DNA of 40,367 nt from Caulobacterales bacterium (GTDB lineage: Bacteria > Pseudomonadota > Alphaproteobacteria > Caulobacterales > Caulobacteraceae), in assembly GCA_947474395.1 (NCBI GenBank), contig CANJID010000040.1:1-40367 (forward strand), given 5' to 3'. Below, piece after piece: positions 7,091 to 14,497 of the stretch. The notes beneath the pieces are model-generated. The model saw only the letters and a list, made by a program, of their open reading frames with translations. It was not told the DNA's origin and did no database searches. The position numbers and the translations under genes were made by a program. The first letter of the stretch is position 1; every line of letters begins with the position of its first letter.

Positions 7091-7161
7091 GGCTGTTTCG
7101 CCTCGCTAGCCGTTCGCTCGGCTTCCTCCGCGCGAGCGAGATATTCGGCGCTCTGTTGCAT
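7091..7161 (-). pseudogene. Unknown protein gene, 5' part, interrupted by IS3 insertion
   Basis: This 71-bp stretch starts with ATG at 7161 and encodes a charged helix beginning MQQSAEYLARAEEAER and ending ...SEAKQ before the frame enters the IS. It is the start of the gene continued at 5303-5825. Reading across the junction after deleting the IS and one GGC gives CAG-CCC-AGC-GAT, in frame on both sides. If translated into the IS it would run to about 62 residues and be nonfunctional. Confidence 0.85.
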
Positions 7162-7232
7162 CCCTAGCTTCTATCAAACGACCCCGGGCCGCGCGAGCGT
7201 TGCCATGGGCGCGTTTGCAAAAGGCATAATCG

Positions 7233-7312
7233 CCGTAAAAAGGCTCTAATTCTAAGCATTTAGAGCGTGTTCGAGCGGCGAAACCGCTCACACTTTCGCC
7301 TAACGCGCTCTA
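7233..7312. repeat. Dispersed palindromic repeat, copy 2 (module A truncated)
   Basis: Only the right arm of module A remains (GTAAAAAGGCTCTA, near 7235-7248). Module B (7261-7312) is complete: TAGAGCGTGTTCGAGCGGCG, then AAACCGCTCACAC and TTTCGCCTAACGCGCTCTA. The left arm and loop of module A are missing, so this copy is decayed or arose by deletion. It lies 3 bp from the intrinsic terminator of the sapC gene. Confidence 0.82.
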
Positions 7313-7315
7313 ACG

Positions 7316-7343
7316 AAAAAGGGGCGGCCGAAGCCGCCCCTTT
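7316..7343 (-). terminator. Intrinsic terminator of the sapC-family gene
   Basis: On the minus strand the RNA would read GGGGCGGC-UUCG-GCCGCCCC followed by UUUUU: a perfect 8-bp GC stem, a stable UUCG tetraloop and a U tract. It lies 24 bp after the stop of the SapC-family gene. The opposite strand has only a UUU after the stem, so it is mainly directional. Confidence 0.88.
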
Positions 7344-7367
7344 CCACAATCTCAGTCGGCCGAAGAG

Positions 7368-8162
7368 TTAGGCGTTGCCCTGCGGCGTCATCGCCGCCGC
7401 GTCGCGCATCATCGAGCGGACGATCAGCCGGTCCCAGCCCATCAGCGACATCAGGTGGGCGTGGATGGCGTGCAGGGCGCCGGACTTGTGAAGCTCCAGC
7501 ACCGAGCCGTCGCTCAGCTTGCCCAGCTTCTCCTCCGAGATCGCCCAGTATTCGGCGATGGTGATCGGCTCGGCGACGCTGCCGTCGGTGGTCTGCGGGG
7601 TCCAGGTCGCCGTCTTCAACTCGAACATGTCGAGAGTCTTCAGGAGCGAGATAAAGGAGTTGGTCCGCTGGACCTCGGTCTCGAACTCCTTGCAGAACTG
7701 CACCGCGTTCTTGGTGTACTCGGTCGGCTCGTCCCCATCGAACAGGCCGACCTCGCCGCCGGGCACCAGGGCCTCGGCCGCGCGGTCGATGCAGACCACC
7801 ATCTGCTGTTCTTCCTGGTTCGCCGCCAGGACGAAGGGATAGCGCCGCACATAGGCCGGCACATAGGCCAGGGGATCGAACACCCCGCCGGTGATGAACA
7901 GGTTGTCGTCCGGCTGCAGGCTCATCACCCCCACCGGCACCTTCTCCTCGCCGACGAAGATGATCGGATAGGACAGGGCGGCGGGACCGAACTCGGTCAC
8001 CGCCAGGGGCACGAAGTGGGCCTTGGCCGCGAAGGCGAAGGGGTTGTCCAGCCGCTGCATGCCGAGACCACGGTGGGCCTCGATGCTGAGGGGCTCGGGA
8101 CGCGAATAGAGCATCACATCGCCGGTGATGCCGTCGTTGTTCGCGGGGATATCGCTCGCCAT
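7368..8162 (-). CDS. SapC family protein
   Basis: The 264-residue protein matches the SapC family (PF07277), named after an S-layer-associated Campylobacter gene and common in alphaproteobacteria. Recognisable segments are HRGLGMQRLDNPFAFAAK, FVPLAVTEFGPAALSYPIIF and the C-terminal ALHAIHAHLMSLMGWDRL. Its biochemical function is not established. No signal peptide or membrane segment is evident. ATG 8162 is chosen because the 44 codons before it are arginine-rich and unlike the family. A GAAGG motif lies 13 bp upstream, slightly far for a ribosome site. The gene is monocistronic, ends in a strong hairpin terminator and diverges from the thioesterase gene. Confidence 0.88.
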   Translation of the reverse strand: MASDIPANNDGITGDVMLYSRPEPLSIEAHRGLGMQRLDNPFAFAAKAHFVPLAVTEFGPAALSYPIIFVGEEKVPVGVMSLQPDDNLFITGGVFDPLAYVPAYVRRYPFVLAANQEEQQMVVCIDRAAEALVPGGEVGLFDGDEPTEYTKNAVQFCKEFETEVQRTNSFISLLKTLDMFELKTATWTPQTTDGSVAEPITIAEYWAISEEKLGKLSDGSVLELHKSGALHAIHAHLMSLMGWDRLIVRSMMRDAAAMTPQGNA

Positions 8163-8325
8163 GGACGGTCTTACGCCTTCGCTCTGAATTCGGTTCGGAC
8201 GGCTTCCTAGCGGATGGGAACGGGGGCGGCAACGCACGGAGCGCCGCACGCGAAGCGCGGCGCCCGCGCCGGGGCGCTTGCGAAGGGCGGCCATGGGGGC
8301 TTAGCTCGCCCGCGATGACCGATTC

Positions 8326-9288
8326 ATGTCTCTCCAAACACGCCCGGCGGCTCCCATGACGGCAAGCGGCCCGGTGGAGGTCTGGCGCGGCGGCGTCAAC
8401 ACCTGGGAAATCGACATGATGGGGCACCTCAACGTGCGCTTCTATGTCGCCCGGGCGATGGAGGGGCTGGTCGGGGCCGCCGCGGCCCTCGGCATGGCCG
8501 GCGCCTTCAAGGCCCACGCCGCCGCCACCCTGATCGTGCGCGAGCACCACATCCGCTTCCTGCGCGAGGCCCGCCCCGGGGCCGGCCTGCACATGACCGT
8601 CGGCGTCGTCAGCATGGACGAGACCGAGGCGGTGCTGCTGCAAACCCTGGTTCATTCATCCACCGGCGAGGCCGCGGCGACCTTCCTGACCCGCGTCGTC
8701 CACGCCGTGCCGGCGGACGGACGGCCCTTCCCCTGGCCCGAGCGCGCCCACGAGGCCGCCGCGCGCCTGAAGGTGGAGGTTCCGTCTGAGGCGGGACCGC
8801 GCGGGATATCCGGCGAACCCTTCGTCCCCGCGGCCGGCCTGGCCCGCGCCGACGCCCTCGGCCTGCCGTGCGCCGGGCGCGGCGCGATCCTGCCGCAGGA
8901 CTGCGACGTCTTCGGGCGCATGAGCGCCGAAGGCTTCCTCGGCCGCATCTCGGACGGGATGGGCGGCTTCATGGCCCCGATGCGCGACGCCATGAACGCG
9001 GCCCTGGAGGGCAAGCGCATCGGCGGGGCGGCGATCGAATACCGGCTGGTCTACCTTGCCTGGCCCCGGGCCGGCGACGGAGTGGAGCTGCGCTCGGGCT
9101 GGTCGGGGGCGGACGGCAAGGTGCAGCGGCACAACCACTGGCTCCTCGATCCCGTCACGGGCCAGGCCTGGGGGACTTCGGAGGCCGCGTCGGTGAGCCT
9201 GGATCTCGACGCGCGAAAGCTGGCGACGGCCCCGCCGGAAGTGCTGGCCGAGATGCAAACCTGGTTGACGCCCGGGATGTCTCTCTAG
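8326..9288 (+). CDS. Thioesterase-like protein with two hotdog domains
   Basis: The 320-residue protein looks like a tandem double-hotdog acyl-CoA thioesterase. The first domain has WEIDMMGHLNVRFYV, where Asp30 with GHLN is the 4-hydroxybenzoyl-CoA thioesterase-type active site. The second has ILPQDCDVFGRMSAEGFLGRI, a related D-x-x-GRMS motif, and ends in the NHWLLDPVTGQAWGTSEA strand. The likely reaction is hydrolysis of an acyl-CoA; the substrate is unknown. A second in-frame ATG at 8356 is possible, as neither start has a strong ribosome site. The stop abuts that of the convergent hydrolase gene with no gap. Confidence 0.82.
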   Translation: MSLQTRPAAPMTASGPVEVWRGGVNTWEIDMMGHLNVRFYVARAMEGLVGAAAALGMAGAFKAHAAATLIVREHHIRFLREARPGAGLHMTVGVVSMDETEAVLLQTLVHSSTGEAAATFLTRVVHAVPADGRPFPWPERAHEAAARLKVEVPSEAGPRGISGEPFVPAAGLARADALGLPCAGRGAILPQDCDVFGRMSAEGFLGRISDGMGGFMAPMRDAMNAALEGKRIGGAAIEYRLVYLAWPRAGDGVELRSGWSGADGKVQRHNHWLLDPVTGQAWGTSEAASVSLDLDARKLATAPPEVLAEMQTWLTPGMSL

Positions 9289-10188
9289 CTAGTCGGCCGC
9301 GTCCAGCAAGGCGTCGCGCACCACGTCCGGACGCTCCATCGGCAGGAAGTGGCTCGTCCCGGGGAGCACGATGACCTTGGCGTCGGGCTTGCGGCGCAGG
9401 AGGTCCGCGCCCCCCTTCCCGATCTCGCAGGCTGAGCCGTTCTCCGCCCGGTAGAGACTGAGGGGCGCCTGCAGCCGGCGCAGCGCGCCCCAGGTGTCGT
9501 TGGCCTGGGCCGCGAAGTTGGAGGCCTCCCACGCGGGCGTGCAGGCCAGCGTCACCTTGCCGTCCTCGGTGGGGATGAAGCCGCCGGCCACATAGTCGGC
9601 CAGCACAGTCTCCGGCCAAGTCTTGAAGGCGCCCCGGCCCTTGTAGGCGGCGAAGGCGGCCTCGGCGCTGTCGAACCCGGGGCGCCGCTTGGCCGCGCCC
9701 TTGGCGATGGGAATCTCCCGCCAACGCCGGCCGGCGTTCCAGGGCAGCCAGGCCCGGAAGGAGCGCCAGGGCGACAGGATGACGGGATCGAACAGGACGA
9801 GGCTCTTGACCCGATGCGGCCGAAGGTCGGCGGCGAGGATCGAGACGGCGCCGCCCAGGGAATGGCCGGCGAGGACCACCGGCTTCTGGTCCAGCACGTC
9901 GAGCAGCTGCACGAGGTCGTCGCGGGTGTCGTCCCAGGACCGGCGCACCAGGCTCGCGTCGGCCGGCAGACGGCTGGCGCCATGCCCGCGCAGGTCCACC
10001 GCCAGGATGCGCAGACCCATGGAGAGGGGCCCGAGGATCGAACGGTAAGTCATCGCGTTGAAGCCGTTGGCGTGTGAGAACACCACGTCGACCGGCCGGG
10101 CCGCGTCGCCGAAATCCAGCGCCGACATCTCCCCGTCGCGGAGCGGGATCATCCGCCGCCGCGGCTCCTGGAACAACGCCGCGTCCAT
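9289..10188 (-). CDS. Alpha/beta hydrolase
   Basis: A 299-residue alpha/beta-hydrolase fold protein. The oxyanion-hole region reads FSHANGFNAMTYR, the strand VDLRGHGAS follows, the nucleophile elbow GHSLGG has Ser110, and the catalytic His is in GTSHFLPMERP near the C-terminus. Such proteins are esterases, lipases or related hydrolases; the substrate is not predictable here. GGAGG 6 bp upstream fixes the start. No signal peptide is seen, so it is cytoplasmic. It converges with the thioesterase gene; a shared acyl-ester role is possible but only suggested by position. Confidence 0.9.
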   Translation of the reverse strand: MDAALFQEPRRRMIPLRDGEMSALDFGDAARPVDVVFSHANGFNAMTYRSILGPLSMGLRILAVDLRGHGASRLPADASLVRRSWDDTRDDLVQLLDVLDQKPVVLAGHSLGGAVSILAADLRPHRVKSLVLFDPVILSPWRSFRAWLPWNAGRRWREIPIAKGAAKRRPGFDSAEAAFAAYKGRGAFKTWPETVLADYVAGGFIPTEDGKVTLACTPAWEASNFAAQANDTWGALRRLQAPLSLYRAENGSACEIGKGGADLLRRKPDAKVIVLPGTSHFLPMERPDVVRDALLDAAD

Positions 10189-10284
10189 GCTTGCCTCCGC
10201 GATCGCCCTGTCTCCTACATTGAGACTTCACCGCCGGGGACGGCCGGCGTTCTTCGCCCCCGCCCGGTTCGAGGTCAAGCACGC

Positions 10285-10719
10285 ATGAATCCCATCGCCA
10301 CCATCGGTTACGAACGCGCCCCGCTGGAGGATGTGATCGCCCGCCTGAAGGAGGGCGGCGTCGAGCTGGTCATCGACGTGCGCGCGGTCGCCGCCTCGCG
10401 CCGCGCCGGCTTCTCCAAGACCATCCTGGCCGCCAGCCTCGACGCTGCGGGCGTCGGCTACATGCACCTGCGCGACCTCGGCACCCCGAAGCCGGGGCGG
10501 GAGGCGGCCCGCAAGGGCCATATCGAGGAGATGCGGGCGATCTTCGAGACCCAGCTCGCCACCTCGGCGGCGCAAGCAGCCCTTGAGACCGCTATCTATG
10601 CGGCCGGGGAGAAGCGCGCCTGCCTGCTCTGTTTCGAAAACGACCCGACCTGCTGCCACCGCCTGATCGTCGCCGACCGCATGGCCGAACGGACCGGGGC
10701 GAAGATCATCCACCTCTAG
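10285..10719 (+). CDS. DUF488 domain-containing protein
   Basis: A 144-residue DUF488 protein. Family marks are TIGYERAPLEDVIARL at the start, VIDVRAVAASRRAGFS, and the cysteine-rich RACLLCFENDPTCCHR segment (Cys113, Cys116, Cys123, Cys124, His125). Some relatives are linked to DNA glycosylase-like or stress roles, but no activity is established, and the conserved Cys/His cluster could bind metal. The start follows a GAGG motif about 10 bp upstream. The gene diverges from the hydrolase gene and is followed by a separate promoter at 10758. Confidence 0.92.
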   Translation: MNPIATIGYERAPLEDVIARLKEGGVELVIDVRAVAASRRAGFSKTILAASLDAAGVGYMHLRDLGTPKPGREAARKGHIEEMRAIFETQLATSAAQAALETAIYAAGEKRACLLCFENDPTCCHRLIVADRMAERTGAKIIHL

Positions 10720-10757
10720 GCGGACGCACAGCCTCTGCCAGTCGCACCCAACGCCTA

Positions 10758-10786
10758 TTGACTCAGAGTACTCTGTATTACAGAGT
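10758..10786 (+). promoter_or_regulatory. Promoter with palindromic operator for the membrane protein-regulator pair
   Basis: A -35-like TTGACT (10758-10763) runs into CAGAGTACTCTG (10764-10775) and ACTCTGTATTACAGAGT (10770-10786), overlapping perfect inverted repeats built from three CAGAGT units. The operator overlaps the expected polymerase site and lies 44 bp before the first start codon. The next operon gene but one is a winged-helix regulator, so autoregulation is the simplest reading. No clear -10 is seen. Confidence 0.65.
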
Positions 10787-10829
10787 TATTGGCGGGGGAG
10801 GTCAGCGGACCTCCCGGGGAGGCAAACCG

Positions 10830-11405
10830 ATGACCATCGACAGACCCGCGGCGGCGGAAGCCCTGGCGGAGATCGCCCAGAGCCAGGAACGCAGCGCGCA
10901 CCTCTACGCCTACACCAAGTTCGCGCCCTATCTGATGCTCACCGGCGCCATGTGGCTGACGGCCGATGTGGTCTTCCAGTTGGTCCCCACGGCCAGGGCC
11001 TGGATCTGGCCCGCCGTGACCCTCGTCTCCACGCCGCTCTTCATCCTCATCGCCGCCCGCCAGGCGGCCGGTCGCGGGAAACAAGCGGGCGCCGGCCGCC
11101 TCGACCGCCGGTTCTGGCGCGGCATGGCCACCTGGCTGCTGATCTCGGCCTTCGTGTTCGGGACCTTCGCCATCTTCTGGCCGGTCCACGGGGTGCAGAC
11201 CCACTCGTTCGCGGGTCTGCTGGCGGGCGTGGCTTACGCCATAGCCGGCCTTTGGCTGGGCCGGCGGGTGCTGGGGATCGGTCTCGCCGTCGCCGCCCTG
11301 ACCATGGTCGGCCACTTCTACGTGCGGGAGTACTACACCCTCTACATGGGCGTGGTCGGCGGCGGCGGGATGATGCTGGCCGGCTTCTGGCTGAGGCAGG
11401 TGTGA
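10830..11405 (+). CDS. Small multipass membrane protein
   Basis: The 191-residue protein has about five to six hydrophobic helices (near residues 31-52, 57-76, 92-114, 122-140, 143-160 and 168-188) and a short cytoplasmic N-terminus. No catalytic motif is visible and I do not recognise a named family beyond small membrane proteins paired with winged-helix regulators. ATG 10830 is chosen because GGGGAGG sits 7 bp upstream; 24 codons before it fall in the operator region. The stop overlaps the regulator's start by one base (TGATG), so the two are translated together. Confidence 0.8.
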   Translation: MTIDRPAAAEALAEIAQSQERSAHLYAYTKFAPYLMLTGAMWLTADVVFQLVPTARAWIWPAVTLVSTPLFILIAARQAAGRGKQAGAGRLDRRFWRGMATWLLISAFVFGTFAIFWPVHGVQTHSFAGLLAGVAYAIAGLWLGRRVLGIGLAVAALTMVGHFYVREYYTLYMGVVGGGGMMLAGFWLRQV

Positions 11406-11695
11406 TGAGCACGCCCGACGAGATCATCCACCAGACGGTGCGCCTGAAGATCATGGCCACCCTCAACGCCCTGCCCGAGCGGGAGGCGATGGAGTTCACC
11501 CGGCTGAAGCAGATTCTCGAGGCCACCGATGGCAACCTGGGCGCCCACCTGACCACCCTGGAAAAGGCGGGCTACATTGAGGTGCTGAAGGATTTCGCGG
11601 GTAAGAAGCCCCGCACCCGAGTGGTGATGACCGGTTCCGGCCGCCGGGCCTTTTCAGGCCACGTGGCTTACCTCAGGACCGTGCTCGAAGGCTGA
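11405..11695 (+). CDS. Winged-helix transcriptional regulator
   Basis: A 96-residue single-domain winged helix-turn-helix protein of the HTH_27/ArsR-MarR-like type. Features are HQTVRLKIMATLNAL (helix 1), EFTRLKQILEATDGNLGAHLTTLEKAGYIEV (recognition helix and wing) and RTRVVMTGSGRRAFSGH. There is no ligand or metal-binding domain, so sensing may rest with the membrane partner encoded just upstream. It likely binds the ACTCTG-TATTA-CAGAGT operator at 10770. The gene overlaps its neighbour by one base. The convergent pentapeptide gene ends 3 bp away. Confidence 0.88.
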   Translation: MSTPDEIIHQTVRLKIMATLNALPEREAMEFTRLKQILEATDGNLGAHLTTLEKAGYIEVLKDFAGKKPRTRVVMTGSGRRAFSGHVAYLRTVLEG

Positions 11696-11698
11696 GCC

Positions 11699-12910
11699 TC
11701 AGCGCCCCATCTCGGCCTGGGCGAGCTTGGCGCCCTCGAGCTTGGCGCCGGTGCGGTCGCTTTCCAGCAGGCGGGCGTGGCGCAGGTCCGCCCCGGTGAG
11801 GTCGGCGCCGCGCAGGGAGGCCCGGGTCAGGTCGGTGCGCAGGACCCGGCCCTCGCCGATCATCAGGGGGCCGAGCTTGGCGCCTCTGAGGTTGGCGCGC
11901 ACGAACTGGGCGTCGGCCAGACGGGCGCCGCGGAGGTCCGCGCCTTCAAGGTCCGCGCCGCGGAAGTCCGCGCCGGTGAGGTCGGAGCCCTGCAGCTGGG
12001 CGCCCTTCATCTTCATGCCGAAGAATATCCCTCGCGGAGCGCTGATCGCCGTGAGCTGGCGTCCCGCCAGGCTCGCCAGGGAGCGGAAGTCCACGTCCTC
12101 GAGCTTGGCCGCCTCGCCGTCGGCGCCGTCCGTGTCGCACCAGCGCTTGTGGGAGGCCAGCACCTCGCTGAGGGGCACGTCGTCGATGTAGAACACGGTC
12201 GGCGGCGCCTTCAGCACCTCGTCCATGTGGCCCGGGTCCAGGAGGGCGTCCGCCAGGTTGGTGCCGACCATCACGGTGCGCTTCATCGAGGCGCCGGCGA
12301 AGTCGGTATGGAAGAGCTGGGCGTTGGTCAGGTCGGCGCCGTCCAGCACGGCGTTGCACAGCCTCGCCCCGCTGAGCGAGGCGCCGCTGAGGTCGGCGTC
12401 GCGGAAGTCGGCCGAGCAGGGCACCTGCCCCGATACCTGGGCGCGTTCGAGGTTGGCCCCGGTCAGGAGGGCGTAGGAGAGCTCCCCCGCCTTCTTGTCG
12501 TGGCGCAGGATGCGGAAGCCCGTGTCCGCGTCCAGCAGGGCGATCAGCCCTTCGCGGAGGTCGCATTCGGTGAGGTCCGCCCCCGCCAGGTTCGCGCCGC
12601 GGAGGCACGCTCCCCGCAGGTCCGCCTTGACCAGGGAGACGCCGCGCATGTCGGCGTCGCGCAGGTCCGCGCCGAACATCACCACCCGGTCGAGCCGCGC
12701 GCCGGACAGGATGGCCCCATTCAGCAACACGCCGGTCATCTCGGCTTCGGTCAGGTCCACGCCCTGCAGTGCGCAGTGAGAAAGGTCGACGTGGTTCAGC
12801 ACGGCGCGGCGCCCGCCGCTCTTGCCCGTCAGGTAGCGGCCGTGGGCGTCGATCGCCTTCTTAAGCTCGGCGAAGTCCATCGACTGGACGAGTTTGCTGG
12901 CCTGGATCAT
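11699..12910 (-). CDS. Pentapeptide repeat protein with internal duplication
   Basis: The 403-residue protein is mostly A(D/N)LxG-type pentapeptide repeats, which fold as a right-handed quadrilateral beta helix. Repeat blocks span about residues 39-122, 147-225, 298-347 and 357-400. They are separated by non-repeat inserts at 123-146 and 226-297. The N-terminal segment (ELKKAIDAHGRYLTG, residues 15-29) and an internal one (PLSEVLASHKRWCDTDG, residues 246-262) look like copies of one module, each followed by a VD-F/L repeat start. No signal peptide. Some pentapeptide proteins mimic DNA and bind gyrase; others are scaffolds. No function is assigned here. Confidence 0.9.
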   Translation of the reverse strand: MIQASKLVQSMDFAELKKAIDAHGRYLTGKSGGRRAVLNHVDLSHCALQGVDLTEAEMTGVLLNGAILSGARLDRVVMFGADLRDADMRGVSLVKADLRGACLRGANLAGADLTECDLREGLIALLDADTGFRILRHDKKAGELSYALLTGANLERAQVSGQVPCSADFRDADLSGASLSGARLCNAVLDGADLTNAQLFHTDFAGASMKRTVMVGTNLADALLDPGHMDEVLKAPPTVFYIDDVPLSEVLASHKRWCDTDGADGEAAKLEDVDFRSLASLAGRQLTAISAPRGIFFGMKMKGAQLQGSDLTGADFRGADLEGADLRGARLADAQFVRANLRGAKLGPLMIGEGRVLRTDLTRASLRGADLTGADLRHARLLESDRTGAKLEGAKLAQAEMGR

Positions 12911-12989
12911 GGGCGCGCCGGAAATCTCACCGGGAAAGGCTTAGCCCTTCCGGCTTTAAGGAACGGTGCATGGCGTCCCCCGTGCGGCG

Positions 12990-14060
12990 CTACAGCCCGA
13001 AGGCGAGGGTCGCGCGGACGCCCTTGTGACGGGGGTCGATCTCCAGCTTCGAGGCGAGGCTCTTGGCCATGGCCGACACCACCCTCTGACCGAGGCCCGT
13101 GCCCTGGGCGGGGGCGCCCGCGACCATCCCCTGGCCGTCGTCCTCCACCGTCAGGCGCAGCTTGCCGCCCTCCAGGCGGAGCGTCACCCGCACCTCCCCT
13201 GGCTCTCCTCCGGCGTAAGCGTATTTGCAGGCGTTGGTGACCAGCTCGGTCACCATGACCCCGACCGATACCGCCTTGTCGGTCTTGAGCAGGACCGGGT
13301 CGGCCGTGAGGCGCACGGGCGGATGGGTGCGGCCCGATCCCAGCGACTGCTCCAGCTCGCCCACCAGGCTCTTCAGGTACTCCTGCATGTCGCCGGTCTC
13401 GACGTCGTCGGACGTGTAGAGCCGCCGGTGCACCTGCATGATGGCGGCGATGCGCGCCTGGGTGTCGAGGAGGGCGTCGCGGGCGGCGCCGTCGGCCACC
13501 GCCATGGTCTGCATCTGCACAAGGGACGAGACCAGCTGCAGGCTGTTGGCGACCCGGTGGTTCACCTCCCGCAGCAGGGCCGCCTGGCGGGCGACGATGG
13601 ATTCCAGCTGTTCGTTGGCGTCGCGCAGGGCCTGCTCGGCCGATTCCTTGCCCCGGCGCAGGCGCACCCGGTCCAGGGCCTGATCGAGGGCGCTGCCCAG
13701 CAAATCGAGGAAATCCTCCGCCCCGCTCTTGACCACATAGTCCGAGGCGCCGGCCTTCAGGGCCCCGATGGCGATGCGCACCTCGTCCGAGCCGGTGACA
13801 TAGATGATCGGGGGCGGATCGTTGCCCGCGCTGAGTTGGGCGAGGGTCTCCAGCCCGTCCATCTCGGGCATGTAGTGGTCCACGGCGATGACGTCGAAGC
13901 TCCGGCCGGCCGCCGCCGCCACGCCGTCGCGTCCGCGGCCCGCGGTGACCACCTCGAAGCCGCGGCGCGACAGCCCCCGCTGCACCAGGTGGCAGAGGGC
14001 CTCGTCGTCGTCGATGTAGAGCAGACTTGGCCGCGCAGCCCCGCCCGTGTCGTCTGTCAC
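12990..14060 (-). CDS. Receiver-histidine kinase hybrid (HWE/HisKA_2 type)
   Basis: A 356-residue soluble protein: receiver domain (about 10-125, acid pocket DDD at 17-19, phosphoacceptor Asp61, Lys111), a short coiled coil, then a HisKA_2 dimerisation helix with LLREVNHRVANSLQ (His168) and a HATPase with ELVTNACKYAYAGG and DDGQGM. The HWE/HisKA_2 class is typical of alphaproteobacteria. It starts with GTG overlapping the previous stop (GTGA), third in a coupled cassette, so it probably receives a signal through the upstream kinase and receiver. Its own output receiver is not nearby. Confidence 0.92.
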   Translation of the reverse strand: MTDDTGGAARPSLLYIDDDEALCHLVQRGLSRRGFEVVTAGRGRDGVAAAAGRSFDVIAVDHYMPEMDGLETLAQLSAGNDPPPIIYVTGSDEVRIAIGALKAGASDYVVKSGAEDFLDLLGSALDQALDRVRLRRGKESAEQALRDANEQLESIVARQAALLREVNHRVANSLQLVSSLVQMQTMAVADGAARDALLDTQARIAAIMQVHRRLYTSDDVETGDMQEYLKSLVGELEQSLGSGRTHPPVRLTADPVLLKTDKAVSVGVMVTELVTNACKYAYAGGEPGEVRVTLRLEGGKLRLTVEDDGQGMVAGAPAQGTGLGQRVVSAMAKSLASKLEIDPRHKGVRATLAFGL

Positions 14061-14497
14061 GGGGCCGCCTCTGGCACCTGGATCACCGCCAGGAACAGGC
14101 CGAGCTGGCGGATCGCCTCCGCGAAGGCTTCATAGTTCACCGGCTTGGTGATGTAGACGTTGCAGCCGAGGTCGTAGCAGCGCTGCACCTCGACCTTGTC
14201 GTCGGTGGTCGTCAGCACAACCACGGGTGTCCGCTTCAGGACCTCGTGGCCCTTGATCCTGGCCAGGATGTCGGTGCCGCTCATGTCGGGCAGGTTCAGG
14301 TCCAGGAGGATCAGCGCCGGCCCGTTCAGGACCGGGCCGGCGTCGGCCTTGAACAGGAACTCCAGGCCGGACGAGCCGTCCCGGAAGTGTTTGATCTCGT
14401 TGAAGATACCGGCTCGGCGGATGTTGCGTTCGATCAGCCGGGCGTGACCCTCGTCATCCTCGATCATGACGATGGTGACGGGCTTGTGGTCGGTCAC
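14057..14497 (-). CDS. Single-domain response regulator (CheY/Rcp1-like)
   Basis: A 146-residue stand-alone receiver. Phosphoacceptor Asp66 is in ALILLDLNLP, the acidic pair is in MIEDDEGHAR (residues 13-14), and the conserved Lys118 is in VYITKPVN. The long beta3-alpha3 region resembles Rcp1-type regulators that pair with kinases rather than with DNA. It begins with GTG inside the stop of the CHASE3 kinase gene (GTGA) and ends in the same way at the next gene, so it is translationally coupled to both. It probably shuttles phosphate between the two kinases. Confidence 0.93.
   Translation of the reverse strand: MTDHKPVTIVMIEDDEGHARLIERNIRRAGIFNEIKHFRDGSSGLEFLFKADAGPVLNGPALILLDLNLPDMSGTDILARIKGHEVLKRTPVVVLTTTDDKVEVQRCYDLGCNVYITKPVNYEAFAEAIRQLGLFLAVIQVPEAAP

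Noticed and set aside
8241-8263. GCGCCGC/GCGGCGC inverted repeat between sapC and the thioesterase gene
   Set aside because: Short GC-only arms occur often by chance in such DNA; no link to either promoter can be seen.
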